Below are positions 36,624 through 45,939 of a DNA stretch of 64,000 bases, one piece after another. Source of the stretch: Flavobacterium subsaxonicum WB 4.1-42 = DSM 21790 (GTDB lineage: Bacteria > Bacteroidota > Bacteroidia > Flavobacteriales > Flavobacteriaceae). The stretch spans positions 1,287,178 to 1,351,177 of the forward strand of contig NZ_KE383909.1 of assembly GCF_000422725.1 (NCBI RefSeq), given 5' to 3'. Under the pieces are notes generated by a model that saw only the letters and a program-made list of their open reading frames with translations, was not told the origin of the DNA and made no database searches. Numbering within the stretch: the first letter of the stretch is position 1; every line of letters starts with the position of its first letter. The translations under genes and the position numbers were made by a program.

Positions 36624-38576
36624 TCATTCAACCTTTGTTTTAAAAGGCGTTGCAGGCAGGCCTTCTTTGTTGTACAAATTGGCCGTTGCCGGGTTATCTG
36701 CCCAGGCATAGGTAACGTAGATGGGGTCTGTAATTTGGTCGCTCCAAATCGTAACCTCATCTTTGCCTGTTATTTTAGCCATTGCCCACACATATTTTTG
36801 GTCTGCGCCGGCAATTGCAAAATACTGTAATGCAGCATTGCCTTTTACAGTCAGGCCGCTGCCCACATCCTTAAACCTGATAATTAATTTATTACCCTTT
36901 TTAGTAACAACCTTTACAGAAGGCCCTGAAGCCACGATTTTCTTATCGCCATACACCAGCTTTTCTGCCTGAAGTGCCAGCCGCTCTCCCACACCTTTTT
37001 TGTTTAGCGGATGAATATCATTCCATTCTCCCAGGTCGATGGCTACCGCCATTGCCGTGTTATTGATGGCGAGCAAATTAGCCTGCTGCTCTCTAAGTGC
37101 GGCCCAGTTGCTTTCGCCGGGACTTGTTTTTTGCTCCATAAAGCCGGGAAGCTGCACATAGATAAATGGGAAATCCTGACCCCATCCGGCTCTCCAATCG
37201 GCAATGAGGGTTTTCATAAGGTCGGCATATTCTTCGGGCTTACCCGCATTAGATTCCCCCTGATACCAAAGCGCCCCTTTAATAGTGTAGTTTTCCAACG
37301 GTGCAATCATGGCATTATACAGGCCGGTAGGCTTAAACCTGACAATAACCTGCGATTTTACAGGTGGCATTGCATAGCCGGTTTTAAAGTTCCAGGTGCC
37401 TGCAAGGCTAAGGGTATCTGTACCTGCAATTAATTGATAATCTTTATCTAAAACAAAGCCCCCTTTACCCGAATTACTAATTACCCTTATAGCAATAGTG
37501 TTTTTGCCCGGTTTTAAAATGTTAGCCTCAAGCTTGTATTTTCTTGGCGGATACTGGTAAGACGTTGTGCCCACAAACGCACCGTTAACAAAAACCGAAT
37601 CGGCGTCTACAATCCTGCCCATAATAAGCTTTGCCGGTTTGCCCGCCATTGCCGGTGGCACCTCTATTGTTTTTCTAAACCAGACCGCGCCGTTAACAGC
37701 CCCCGTTTGGGTATCTGCCCAATAGCCGGGTATTTGCATTGTAGCCCAGCCTTTGTCATCATAAGTGGCCGACTTCCAGTTGTTTTTTAAACCTTCATCA
37801 TTTTTGTTGAGTTCGCTGTACCAGTCGCGGTTTATTGTTTTGTTTTCCTGTTCTATCTGGGTTATCAGCTTATCGTCTTTAAAACGTTGGGCATCTGCAA
37901 AATACTCCGGAAACTTTTTAATACCGGCCTCGCTAATCCATGCCTGCGCCGGCGATCCTCCCAGGGCGGCATTAATTATCCCTATAGGAATGTTGTGTTT
38001 TTTATTGATGTACGATGCAAAAAAATATGCCACACCCGAAAAATCGGCTATGGTTTGAGGGCTGACCGATTGCCACTTACCCGAACTTACATCTGTTTGT
38101 TTACCCTTAAAATTAGCAACATCGGGTACTAAAAATTGCCTTATGTTGGGTTTGTTGGCCGTAGCCTCATCCGGGTAGGTATCCATAAGCCTGCCCATGC
38201 CCAGCTCCATGTTAGACTGCCCACTGCACAGCCAAACATCGCCAAACATAATATTGCTTACCGTAATAGTGTTCGATGCATTAAACGTCATGGTATGTGG
38301 CCCACCGGCTTTTTGCGGAGGTAATTGTATTATCCACTCTCCTGCTGTACTGGTGGTGGCGGTATAATTTTTTGAGCCGAATTGCAAACTTACTTTTTCG
38401 TTAGGGGCAGCCCATCCCCAGATCTTTAAATTTTCAGAATGCTGCAGCACCATGCCATCGCTTATTAGTTTAGGCAACCGTATCTGGGCGAAAGCCGCAA
38501 ACTGCATTATAAAAAATAGCGCTGCTACCGTATAAATTGCCCTATTGAATTTAAAGTCCATTTTTTTGATTTTCAA
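36624..38576 (-). CDS. SGNH/SASA carbohydrate acetylesterase with inserted jelly-roll domain (CE20-like)
   Basis: 650-residue secreted esterase (signal ending MQFAAFAQ). The SGNH core is split. Block I is WLCSGQSNMELGMGR with the nucleophile Ser near residue 119, block III is LWYQGESNAGKPEEY, and the catalytic Asp-His is in EWNDIHPLNKKG. Between them, at about residues 260-380, lies a GH2-like sugar-binding jelly roll (GAVWFRKTIEVPPAMAGKPA, FVNGAFVGTTSYQYPPRKY). This interrupted layout matches the CE20 acetylxylan esterases as I remember them; older names are sialate O-acetylesterase. Probably removes acetyl groups from xylan. ATG 38561 is an alternative start. Confidence 0.88.
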   Translation of the reverse strand: MKIKKMDFKFNRAIYTVAALFFIMQFAAFAQIRLPKLISDGMVLQHSENLKIWGWAAPNEKVSLQFGSKNYTATTSTAGEWIIQLPPQKAGGPHTMTFNASNTITVSNIMFGDVWLCSGQSNMELGMGRLMDTYPDEATANKPNIRQFLVPDVANFKGKQTDVSSGKWQSVSPQTIADFSGVAYFFASYINKKHNIPIGIINAALGGSPAQAWISEAGIKKFPEYFADAQRFKDDKLITQIEQENKTINRDWYSELNKNDEGLKNNWKSATYDDKGWATMQIPGYWADTQTGAVNGAVWFRKTIEVPPAMAGKPAKLIMGRIVDADSVFVNGAFVGTTSYQYPPRKYKLEANILKPGKNTIAIRVISNSGKGGFVLDKDYQLIAGTDTLSLAGTWNFKTGYAMPPVKSQVIVRFKPTGLYNAMIAPLENYTIKGALWYQGESNAGKPEEYADLMKTLIADWRAGWGQDFPFIYVQLPGFMEQKTSPGESNWAALREQQANLLAINNTAMAVAIDLGEWNDIHPLNKKGVGERLALQAEKLVYGDKKIVASGPSVKVVTKKGNKLIIRFKDVGSGLTVKGNAALQYFAIAGADQKYVWAMAKITGKDEVTIWSDQITDPIYVTYAWADNPATANLYNKEGLPATPFKTKVE

Positions 38577-38606
38577 GTATTAAAAATAGTGGTTACACCC
38601 TTAACA

Positions 38607-38640
38607 ACAAAACGGGTGAAACAATTCACCCGTTTTATAA
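38607..38640 (-). terminator. Terminator after susD
   Basis: Stem AAAACGGGTGAA-ACAA-TTCACCCGTTTT, 32 bases beyond the susD stop codon. It separates the susC-susD unit from the esterase gene. Confidence 0.85.
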
Positions 38641-38671
38641 TCATGTTATATCAATATAGTATACACCCTTG

Positions 38672-40615
38672 TTAATTGTAACCCGGGTTTTGGTACCCTA
38701 CTGCCGATCCATCCATACGGTCTAACTGACTTTGCGGAATTGGGCGCAGGTATAAATTAGGCGTAATGGTACGCTGAAAAGTTTGTGGCGTTACGCTGGT
38801 AGCCGTCATGCCGCCAATTACGTAGGTAGATGCATACTCTGTCCATTTTTGAGTACGAACAAGGTCGTACCAACGGTAGCCTTCGCCATAAAATTCGCGA
38901 GAGCGTTCGGCTAAAATAAAATCAATATTTACAGCAGCAGGCGTGGCAGCAGCCATTGCGGCACTGTTATCCTGTATTTTAGTAACGTTGCCGTTATTAT
39001 CAAAACGCCATTTACCGGCACGTTCACGTAACACATTAACAAGGTCTCTCGCACTCCTGCCCCCTTGTGTAGCGGCGCCTTTAACGGCTGCCTCTGCGGC
39101 AATAAGGTAAAGCTCTGAGAATTTAGCAATGTTAAACGGACGTGTATTACCTGCATTAGGCTGGCCTAAACCGCCATTGTTATCGGTACGGTAGGTGCCC
39201 AGTTTCCATAAACCCGGATATCTTAGCCTGTTGATGCCTTGTGGCGAAATTACATAATCGGCCCTGCCCGGTAAAACACCGGCGCCAATGTTGCTTTTAT
39301 AAACCGAGTTAGAATAATCTATAGAAGATGAAGGTTCATCGTCCAGGAAGGTTAATATAGCATCGCCAGGTACAACCTGCTCGTTGTTTGCATTGTAAAG
39401 AAACGGATTGGTTATACCGCCTTTGTTCCAGTTGCCACGGTAAACGGTTGTAAAAGTACCGTCGTAGCGAGAATCGTTTGTTTTATCGGCAAAGGTATTT
39501 GTAATTACCCCAATGGTTGGCGCCATACAAGACCACGGACGGCCAAGGTGCTGTTCTGCCTCACGCTGAACTGAACTTATAAGGTTAGCCTGTTGTGTAT
39601 CAGCAGAGCTCCTTATAAGGGTGTAGTTAGACGTCATCATCCAAACCGAAAAGTTGTCGGGCGATGCACCTGTACCGTAAGTAAGGCTTCCACCGTTAAA
39701 AAATTCGCTCGACTCGGTATGGTCGGCATACAATAGTATTTCGTTGTTGCGGTCGTTTTGTGCAAGGTTAACATCATAATAGGTTGGCTGTAAACCAAAC
39801 GAACCCGGACTGTCTATACCTGCCGTAGCAACATCATAAGCCTGCTGAAAATACCATTGCGCATCGTGCCCATCAGGGTCTACCCTCGATGTTTCCGGAT
39901 AGGTAGGTATGTTGTTTGGGTTTTCCAGCCACCATGCATAAGTTAGGTAGGCTTTTGCAAGATAAAGGCGCGCCACTGTTTTTGTAGCCCCACCGGTTAC
40001 ACGGCCAACATCGGGTAAATCGTTAACAGCAGTAAGCAGGTCCGGGAATACCGCCCTCGTATACACTTCGGGCACAGTGTTACGCACCGATGCTTTTGTA
40101 GTGTTGCTGTTAAACATCAGCTCTCCAGATCCTAAGTCTAAAGGCACACCCCCAAACGTTTGCACCAATAAAAAGTAATCAAAAGCACGGAAAAAACGTG
40201 CCTCAGCTATAATTGCATTGGTAATGGTAGGTACTGCTACCGCATTTTCTATAATGCCGCTTGCCGTATTAATGTTAGAGTACACGGTATTCCACAACAC
40301 GTCAGACCGGCTCGATGTGCCCGTTAGCTGCCCAACGCCCGAAAGGTCCATGTCTTTAAAGTTGCCATCGCCGCTCGATCCGTACGTTACCTCATCGGTA
40401 CCCGTAAGGCAGGCGTTATAATAATAGCCGTTGCCATAAATGTAGCGCAGGTGAGCATACATAGAGGTTACCCCACCTAAAACACCGTTTTCTGTTTTAA
40501 AATACTCAGGCGTATAAATGCTGCGTGGCTCTTCTTCCAAAATGTCATCGCAACTGCCTAAAACCATTGCCATTACAAGTGCTCCTAATAACGTTTTTAT
40601 CTTTATATTTTTCAT
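38672..40615 (-). CDS. SusD/RagB family nutrient-binding outer-membrane lipoprotein
   Basis: 647-residue surface lipoprotein that captures oligosaccharides and forms the lid of the SusC transporter. The signal is MKNIKIKTLLGALVMAMVLGSC, with the lipidated Cys at 22. The SusD N-terminal motif DDILEEEPRSIYTPEYFKTE, TPR-like helices (AEARFFRAFDYFLLVQTFGG), and the C-terminal RSREFYGEGYRWYDLVRTQKW and LYLRPIPQSQLDR complete the fold. At about 650 residues it is longer than most SusD proteins. Start set at ATG 40615; the ATG at 40639 overlaps susC and precedes the signal. It lies 10 bases after the susC stop. Confidence 0.95.
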   Translation of the reverse strand: MKNIKIKTLLGALVMAMVLGSCDDILEEEPRSIYTPEYFKTENGVLGGVTSMYAHLRYIYGNGYYYNACLTGTDEVTYGSSGDGNFKDMDLSGVGQLTGTSSRSDVLWNTVYSNINTASGIIENAVAVPTITNAIIAEARFFRAFDYFLLVQTFGGVPLDLGSGELMFNSNTTKASVRNTVPEVYTRAVFPDLLTAVNDLPDVGRVTGGATKTVARLYLAKAYLTYAWWLENPNNIPTYPETSRVDPDGHDAQWYFQQAYDVATAGIDSPGSFGLQPTYYDVNLAQNDRNNEILLYADHTESSEFFNGGSLTYGTGASPDNFSVWMMTSNYTLIRSSADTQQANLISSVQREAEQHLGRPWSCMAPTIGVITNTFADKTNDSRYDGTFTTVYRGNWNKGGITNPFLYNANNEQVVPGDAILTFLDDEPSSSIDYSNSVYKSNIGAGVLPGRADYVISPQGINRLRYPGLWKLGTYRTDNNGGLGQPNAGNTRPFNIAKFSELYLIAAEAAVKGAATQGGRSARDLVNVLRERAGKWRFDNNGNVTKIQDNSAAMAAATPAAVNIDFILAERSREFYGEGYRWYDLVRTQKWTEYASTYVIGGMTATSVTPQTFQRTITPNLYLRPIPQSQLDRMDGSAVGYQNPGYN

Positions 40616-40625
40616 AGTTAGTTTT

Positions 40626-43600
40626 TTAAAATGATACATTCATACCAAATATATAGTTGCGTGTAGTAGGCGTGTTTGTGCCTATGGTTAGCAAACGCGA
40701 GTTGTACGCTGTGTTTACCGCCTGGTTTTCGTTACCATACGAGTTAGGCTCCGGGTCCATGCCCGATTCTTTATGATACGGCGAGTAAATTACAAACGGA
40801 TTTTGCACCGTGCAGTATAGCCTTAATTTGCTTATACCGGCATCTTTTAAAAATTGCTGCTGAAACGTATAGCCTAACGATATAGTACGAATTTTTACGT
40901 ATGATGCATCAAAATAAGCAAGTGTACTACCGTATTTAGGGTTGTTACTGCTCATTATACCACCCGGTTTTGGATATTTGGCATCGGTATTTTCGGGTGT
41001 CCAATAGTCTACTTTTACGTTACCCCTACGGCCATCCATCATATTAAGATATCCCGAAGACCCGTATAAAGTGCTTATCAATACACCACCGTGCTGAAAT
41101 GCACCCACTACGCCAAGGTCAAAACCTTTGTACGCTACGTGTGTATTAAAACCACCCTGAAATTTAGGGTTAACATCTATAACCTGGCGGTCGGCCTCGC
41201 CTATTGCCCTTACCGGTGTACCATCGGCATTGTACTCTCCGGTGTATTCTACCTTAATCATACCTGCATTACCACCCGGCTCCAGGATATCCCTGTACGG
41301 GTCGCCCTCCTGCCAAAGGCCTGTTTTTTTGTAATCGTAAAGCACATTTATAGGTTGCCCCACAAACCAGCTGTTACCAATGTCTCTTGTAGCACCACCA
41401 TCTAAAGCAACAAGCTTGTTGCGGTTGGCATAGATGTTAACGCCGGCATCCCACGTAAAGCCATTGTAGTTGTCTAATATAATGCCGTTTAAAGAGAATT
41501 CAACCCCTTTGTTCTGGGTTTCGCCTATGTTGCTAAGGTAGCTTGGTACACCATTGGTAACCGGTAGCAACACGTTAAGCAACACGTCTTCGGTTTTCTG
41601 AACATAATATTCAAAAGTACCCGTTATACGGTTGTTGAACAACCCAAAGTCTAAACCGTAGTTCCATGTTTTAGAATACTCCCAGCCTAAGTTAGGGCTT
41701 GGTGCTTCAGATACATAATAGCCGGTATCATAATTTTCGCCCGGACCAAAGTTATACGGCCTTGTGCTTAAAAGGCCCAATGTTTTGTACGGTGGTACCG
41801 CCTGGTTAGAGGTTTGCCCGTAGCCTACCCTTATTTTTAAAACGTCTATGGCTTTTACATTTTTAAGAAACGACTCTTTATTTACATTCCATCCGGCAGA
41901 TACCGCAGGATATGTATGCCATTGCTGCCCTTTGGCAAGTACCGATGAACCATCTGACCTTACTGTTGCGCTTAGCATATAACGATCGTCAAAAGAGTAC
42001 ATTACACGAGCCATATACGATAATAATCCGTTTTGTGTATACGTCTGGTTGTTCGGGTTAATAATAAGCTCGCCCGCTGCATTACCCAAGTTGTAAAACT
42101 GGAAAGCATCTGAAGGGATATCTCTTGCCGAAACCGATGAGTAGTTGTACGTATTTTGCTGTGCCGAGTATAATGCCACGGCATTTACCTTATGCTTTTC
42201 GGCAAAAGTACGGTCGTACGTTAAAAGGTTTTCTACCGCCCAGTTGGTTGTCATGGAGTGGTTAATATTAGCTGTAGAAACCGTAGTTTCGTTAACGTTA
42301 AATACCCCCTGGCCTGTATAGCTTCCACCGTCTGACATACGGATGGTACCACCTAAGTTAGTACGGAATTTTAATCCTTCTATACCCGGTATTTTAACCT
42401 CGGCATAAACTGTGTTGTACGATGAAAATGCCCTTATCTGGTCTACATATTTATCGCCAAGGCCTTCTAAACCTTCCCTTGTATATACATACTGGTCGTC
42501 TAACGGCGATTTTACAAATCGTTTTAGCGTGCCATCTTCGTTATACGGGTTAGCAATAGGCGACTGACTTAAAACGCCATACATATTTATGCTGTTACCG
42601 CTCGAAATGGAATAGTTATTATTTGAACTGAAACCAAACCTAAAGGCACCAATTTCCTGGTCTAACGAGGCCTGTAACGAGAAACGTTCGTAATCCTGTA
42701 ATGGTATTACTGCTTCATCTTTAAAGTAGCTCATACTAAAGTTATAGCTGCCCTTAGCTGTACCGCCAGATATGCCTAAGTAATGGTTAGTAATCGTACT
42801 TGTTTTTTTGTAGAAAAGATCCTGCCAGTCGGTATTTACACCATCAGCCTCATCTACACCGTTAGAGGTATAAATACCTGCATCGGCACGAAGCTTAGAG
42901 AATTCGGCGCCGTTCATCATAGGGTACTCGCCAAAAACACTTTTAAGTCCGTAATACGAGTTATATGTAAATTTAGCCTCCTGCCCTTTTACGCCTTTAT
43001 TGGTTGTAATTAATATAACACCATTAGCACCACGTGAACCGTAAATGGCTGTAGCCGATGCATCTTTAAGGATGTCGATACTCTTAATATCATCGGTACT
43101 AATATCGCCAATAGAGCCCGCAAACGGTATGCCGTCCAGTACAACAAGAGGGTCGTTACTACCGGTTAGCGATCGTGTACCACGTATACGCACCTGCATG
43201 GTAGCGCCCGGCTTGCTCGATGTCTGCATCATTTCTACACCCGCAATACGCCCCTGCAATGCCTGGGTAATATTGGGCGAAGGCACCTCGCGCAATGCAT
43301 CGCCTTTTATAGAGGCTACAGATCCGGTTACGGCCTCCTTGCGCTGTGTACCGTAGCCCACAACAACAACCTCTTTAAGTTCCTGCGTGTCCGATAGCAT
43401 AGATACGTTAACGGTGCTGCCCTGCACCACTACCTCCTGGGGTTTAAACCCAATAGAGGTAAATACAAGCACTGCATTTTTTTGTACCGATATGCTAAAT
43501 TTACCATCCATATCGGTAATGGTTGCATTGCTGGTACCTTTAATAACAACATTAACACCCGGTATGCCCAAATTATCTTCGGGAGAGATAACAGTACCGG

Positions 43601-43709
43601 TAACTTCTATATTTTGCTCTTGTGCAAAACTAAAGTGTGTGGTTAAGCATAACATAAGTAATAGTATCAAACGCTTTGATGTGGATGATACGAGGTAGAT
43701 GTTCTCCAT
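40626..43709 (-). CDS. SusC/RagA TonB-linked outer-membrane transporter
   Basis: 1027-residue TonB-dependent importer for the oligosaccharide bound by SusD. After the signal peptide (CLTTHFSFAQ) comes a CarboxypepD_reg-like domain (VTGTVISPEDNLGIPGVNVV). The TonB-box-like VVVGYGTQRKEAVTGSVASI lies before the plug domain, with the plug motif LVVLDGIPFAGSIGDISTDD and ATAIYGSRGANGVILITTNK. A 22-stranded barrel follows and ends NYIFGMNVSF with a terminal Phe. It is the first gene of the susC-susD unit. Substrate (glucuronoxylan oligosaccharide) is inferred from the surrounding enzymes. Confidence 0.96.
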   Translation of the reverse strand: MENIYLVSSTSKRLILLLMLCLTTHFSFAQEQNIEVTGTVISPEDNLGIPGVNVVIKGTSNATITDMDGKFSISVQKNAVLVFTSIGFKPQEVVVQGSTVNVSMLSDTQELKEVVVVGYGTQRKEAVTGSVASIKGDALREVPSPNITQALQGRIAGVEMMQTSSKPGATMQVRIRGTRSLTGSNDPLVVLDGIPFAGSIGDISTDDIKSIDILKDASATAIYGSRGANGVILITTNKGVKGQEAKFTYNSYYGLKSVFGEYPMMNGAEFSKLRADAGIYTSNGVDEADGVNTDWQDLFYKKTSTITNHYLGISGGTAKGSYNFSMSYFKDEAVIPLQDYERFSLQASLDQEIGAFRFGFSSNNNYSISSGNSINMYGVLSQSPIANPYNEDGTLKRFVKSPLDDQYVYTREGLEGLGDKYVDQIRAFSSYNTVYAEVKIPGIEGLKFRTNLGGTIRMSDGGSYTGQGVFNVNETTVSTANINHSMTTNWAVENLLTYDRTFAEKHKVNAVALYSAQQNTYNYSSVSARDIPSDAFQFYNLGNAAGELIINPNNQTYTQNGLLSYMARVMYSFDDRYMLSATVRSDGSSVLAKGQQWHTYPAVSAGWNVNKESFLKNVKAIDVLKIRVGYGQTSNQAVPPYKTLGLLSTRPYNFGPGENYDTGYYVSEAPSPNLGWEYSKTWNYGLDFGLFNNRITGTFEYYVQKTEDVLLNVLLPVTNGVPSYLSNIGETQNKGVEFSLNGIILDNYNGFTWDAGVNIYANRNKLVALDGGATRDIGNSWFVGQPINVLYDYKKTGLWQEGDPYRDILEPGGNAGMIKVEYTGEYNADGTPVRAIGEADRQVIDVNPKFQGGFNTHVAYKGFDLGVVGAFQHGGVLISTLYGSSGYLNMMDGRRGNVKVDYWTPENTDAKYPKPGGIMSSNNPKYGSTLAYFDASYVKIRTISLGYTFQQQFLKDAGISKLRLYCTVQNPFVIYSPYHKESGMDPEPNSYGNENQAVNTAYNSRLLTIGTNTPTTRNYIFGMNVSF

Positions 43710-43814
43710 ATATTAGTTTAGTTAATTATTAGTTTGTTTGGTTTGTTCTCGGTAAAAATGGTTAGCACATAAGTTACTGTGTAATAAGGGTTATTGTTTT
43801 AGATGGCCAATCGG

Positions 43815-43842
43815 CAACAATAACGTTTTCGTAAATTAAGTG
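43815..43842 (+). promoter_or_regulatory. Xylan-locus operator motif, site E
   Basis: ACAATAACGTTTTCGTAAAT, core AACGTTTTCGTAA (43822-43834), one base different from the core of sites A and B. It lies downstream of the inferred susC transcription start. Confidence 0.5.
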
Positions 43843-43866
43843 TTTGTCTCTTATGGTACTATAGAC

Positions 43867-43898
43867 CAAAAGTAAAATTTAGTTAAAGAGGGGTGCAA
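43867..43898 (-). promoter_or_regulatory. susC promoter
   Basis: On the minus strand TTG (43896-43898), a spacer of 21, then TACTTTTG (43867-43874), giving a start near 43861. Confidence 0.5.
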
Positions 43899-43910
43899 CA
43901 AATGGAATAA

Positions 43911-43937
43911 AATTTACGAATACGTTGTAGTTGTAAA
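43911..43937 (-). promoter_or_regulatory. Xylan-locus operator motif, site F
   Basis: On the minus strand ACTACAACGTATTCGTAAAT, 19 of 21 matches to site A with the identical core (43914-43926). It is centred about 60 bases upstream of the inferred susC start, in the same orientation and spacing as site B has to the GH2 promoter. Confidence 0.6.
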
Positions 43938-43973
43938 TTTTATCTGAAGTTTTAAATGGTTGCAGGCAAAAAA

Positions 43974-43999
43974 AATCCCCCTGTGTTTACAGGAGGATT
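43974..43999 (-). terminator. Terminator of the DUF5362 gene
   Basis: On the minus strand AATCCTCCTG-TAAACA-CAGGGGGATT followed by seven T. Confidence 0.8.
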
Positions 44000-44021
44000 G
44001 TATATAAGATAGTGTGAGAAC

Positions 44022-44507
44022 CTACATAGACGAAGCTGCTGCTGCGCCTGCTACTACTGCTGCTATAATGGCAAATATGTAAAGGGCTATTACTATAATG
44101 GTAAAAATACCCACAAATTTGTAATGCGATTTAAGGCTTGATAAAGCACCGGTTAGTTTCTCGGTATTGTTTTCTGATAAAGCTGCCTTTGTTTTAGAGG
44201 CAAACTGCAACAGGTATATTATTGGGAAAATAGTAATCAGCGACCCGATTATAAACACAGCACCAAGGGCGGGGCCAACATATTGCATTTGCGTTGGCAT
44301 GCCCGGTCCGGCAAAAATGGTACTGGCCATAGCTACATAAAATATGCCCAGCATAATGCCAAAAGCAACACATAAAAAGCCCACTATAGCAAGAAACGTT
44401 GCCCATTTAGCGGTTTCTTTTAAAAATGCCTGTGCCTGTGGCGTTAGCTGCAATTCGAAAGTATCAAAAGCCGATTTAGTGTCCTGGTACGGTGCGTTAT
44501 TTTCCAT
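44022..44507 (-). CDS. DUF5362-like integral membrane protein
   Basis: 161-residue protein with a soluble N-terminus of about 35 residues (LQLTPQAQAFLKETAKWATF) and four hydrophobic segments, near 37-65, 80-103, and two close segments between about 128 and 158. The C-terminal end is Ala-rich (AAVVAGAAAASSM). The layout and the opening resemble DUF5362, a family of unknown function; the assignment is moderate. It lies 15 bases downstream of rocD on the same strand, so the two may be co-transcribed, although a functional link is not obvious. Confidence 0.7.
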   Translation of the reverse strand: MENNAPYQDTKSAFDTFELQLTPQAQAFLKETAKWATFLAIVGFLCVAFGIMLGIFYVAMASTIFAGPGMPTQMQYVGPALGAVFIIGSLITIFPIIYLLQFASKTKAALSENNTEKLTGALSSLKSHYKFVGIFTIIVIALYIFAIIAAVVAGAAAASSM

Positions 44508-44522
44508 AAATAAAGGTTGGTT

Positions 44523-45767
44523 TTATTTTTCGAAATCTTTTAAGGTGGTCGTAATTATGTTTACACAATCTAACAGCTGCTCTTCGGTCATCACCAACGG
44601 TGGTGCAAAACGGATTATGTTGCCGTGCGTAGGCTTGGCTAACAGGCCGTTTTCGCTTAGGGCCATACAAATATCCCAGGCGGTAGAGCTATCCTCGGTA
44701 TCGTTAATAATTATGGCGTTAAGTAATCCTTTGCCGCGCACAAGGCTAACAATGGTGCTGTTTTTAATATAATCGCCCAGCTTCTCTCTAAAGAGTTTAC
44801 CAAGCGCCTCTGCATTCTGGGCAAGGTTTTCTTCTTCTACCACCTCAAGGGCAGCTATGGCCACGGCAGCGGCAATGGGGTTACCACCAAAGGTAGAACC
44901 GTGCTGTCCAGGTTTTATAACATTCATTATCTCGTTATTGGCAAGCACCGCCGAAACCGGATATGCCCCACCCGAAAGTGCTTTGCCCAAAATTAAAATA
45001 TCGGGTTGTACATTTTCGTGATTAACGGCCAGCAATCTACCCGTACGGGCTATACCTGTTTGTACCTCATCGGCAATAAAAAGTACGTTGTGTGCCTCGC
45101 AAAGTGCTTTGGCTTTCGCCAGATACCCCTCTGCCGGAACATACACCCCTGCTTCACCCTGAATAGGCTCTACAAGAAAACCGGCTATGTTGGTTTCGGT
45201 TTTTAATACATTTTCTAAAGCAGCAATATCATCGTAGGCTATTTTTATAAAACCTGCGGTGTAAGGGCCAAAGTTTTTACGGGCACCTTCATCATTAGAA
45301 AAAGAAATAATTGTGGTGGTACGGCCGTGGAAGTTGTTTTCGCAAACAATAATCTTCGCTTCATTTTCGGCAATGCCCTTACGCTCGTATGCCCATTTGC
45401 GGCACAGCTTAATGGCAGTTTCTACCGCTTCCGCACCGGTATTCATGGGCAATACCTTATCAAAGCCAAAGTATTTGGTTACAAACTCTTCGTACTTGCC
45501 CAGCTTATCGTTATAAAAAGCGCGCGATGTTAAAGTAAGCGTTTGTGCCTGGCTAATAAGTGCATTAACAATTTTTGGATGGCAGTGCCCTTGGTTTACA
45601 GCCGAGTAAGCCGAAAGAAAGTCGTAATAGCGTTTACCATCGGTATCCCAAACATAAACACCTTCTCCCCTGTTTAATACAACGGGCAGTGGGTGGTAGT
45701 TGTGCGCCCCGTATTTGTCTTCTAAAGCTATTGCATTTGCAGCTCCTGATTTTTCTAAAATCGACAT
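44523..45767 (-). CDS. rocD: Ornithine--oxo-acid transaminase
   Basis: PLP enzyme of 414 residues, class III aminotransferase. It moves the delta-amino group of ornithine to 2-oxoglutarate, giving glutamate semialdehyde in arginine and proline metabolism. Key parts: [20 protein letters not shown] (typical RocD opening), [64 protein letters not shown] and the PLP lysine in [20 protein letters not shown]. The distinction from acetylornithine transaminase rests on the opening and on [17 protein letters not shown]. Confidence 0.95.
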   Translation of the reverse strand: MSILEKSGAANAIALEDKYGAHNYHPLPVVLNRGEGVYVWDTDGKRYYDFLSAYSAVNQGHCHPKIVNALISQAQTLTLTSRAFYNDKLGKYEEFVTKYFGFDKVLPMNTGAEAVETAIKLCRKWAYERKGIAENEAKIIVCENNFHGRTTTIISFSNDEGARKNFGPYTAGFIKIAYDDIAALENVLKTETNIAGFLVEPIQGEAGVYVPAEGYLAKAKALCEAHNVLFIADEVQTGIARTGRLLAVNHENVQPDILILGKALSGGAYPVSAVLANNEIMNVIKPGQHGSTFGGNPIAAAVAIAALEVVEEENLAQNAEALGKLFREKLGDYIKNSTIVSLVRGKGLLNAIIINDTEDSSTAWDICMALSENGLLAKPTHGNIIRFAPPLVMTEEQLLDCVNIITTTLKDFEK

Positions 45768-45939
45768 TGTAATCTAAATTTTATTTTATAAACAGCAATT
45801 CCTGCTTATGGAGAGAAATCATCCTATATAAAGTCTGCAAAATACTAAAAATAAAATTATTCTGTGTTTATTCTGCATTAAATGCAAACAATAAAAGCCA
45901 ATAAAACCATTTTATGCGATTAATTGCATGACGGTAAAT

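Larger units (their letters stand above)
43710..44021. promoter_or_regulatory. 312-base control region upstream of susC
   Basis: No gene inside. It holds the susC promoter (43867-43898), operator-like site F just upstream of it, site E inside the leader, and the terminator of the DUF5362 gene at 43974-43999. The susC leader would be about 150 bases; I see no recognisable riboswitch. Confidence 0.55.

Noticed and set aside
43710..43861. Riboswitch in the susC leader.
   Set aside because: No known riboswitch core is visible; the only ordered element is the operator-like motif.
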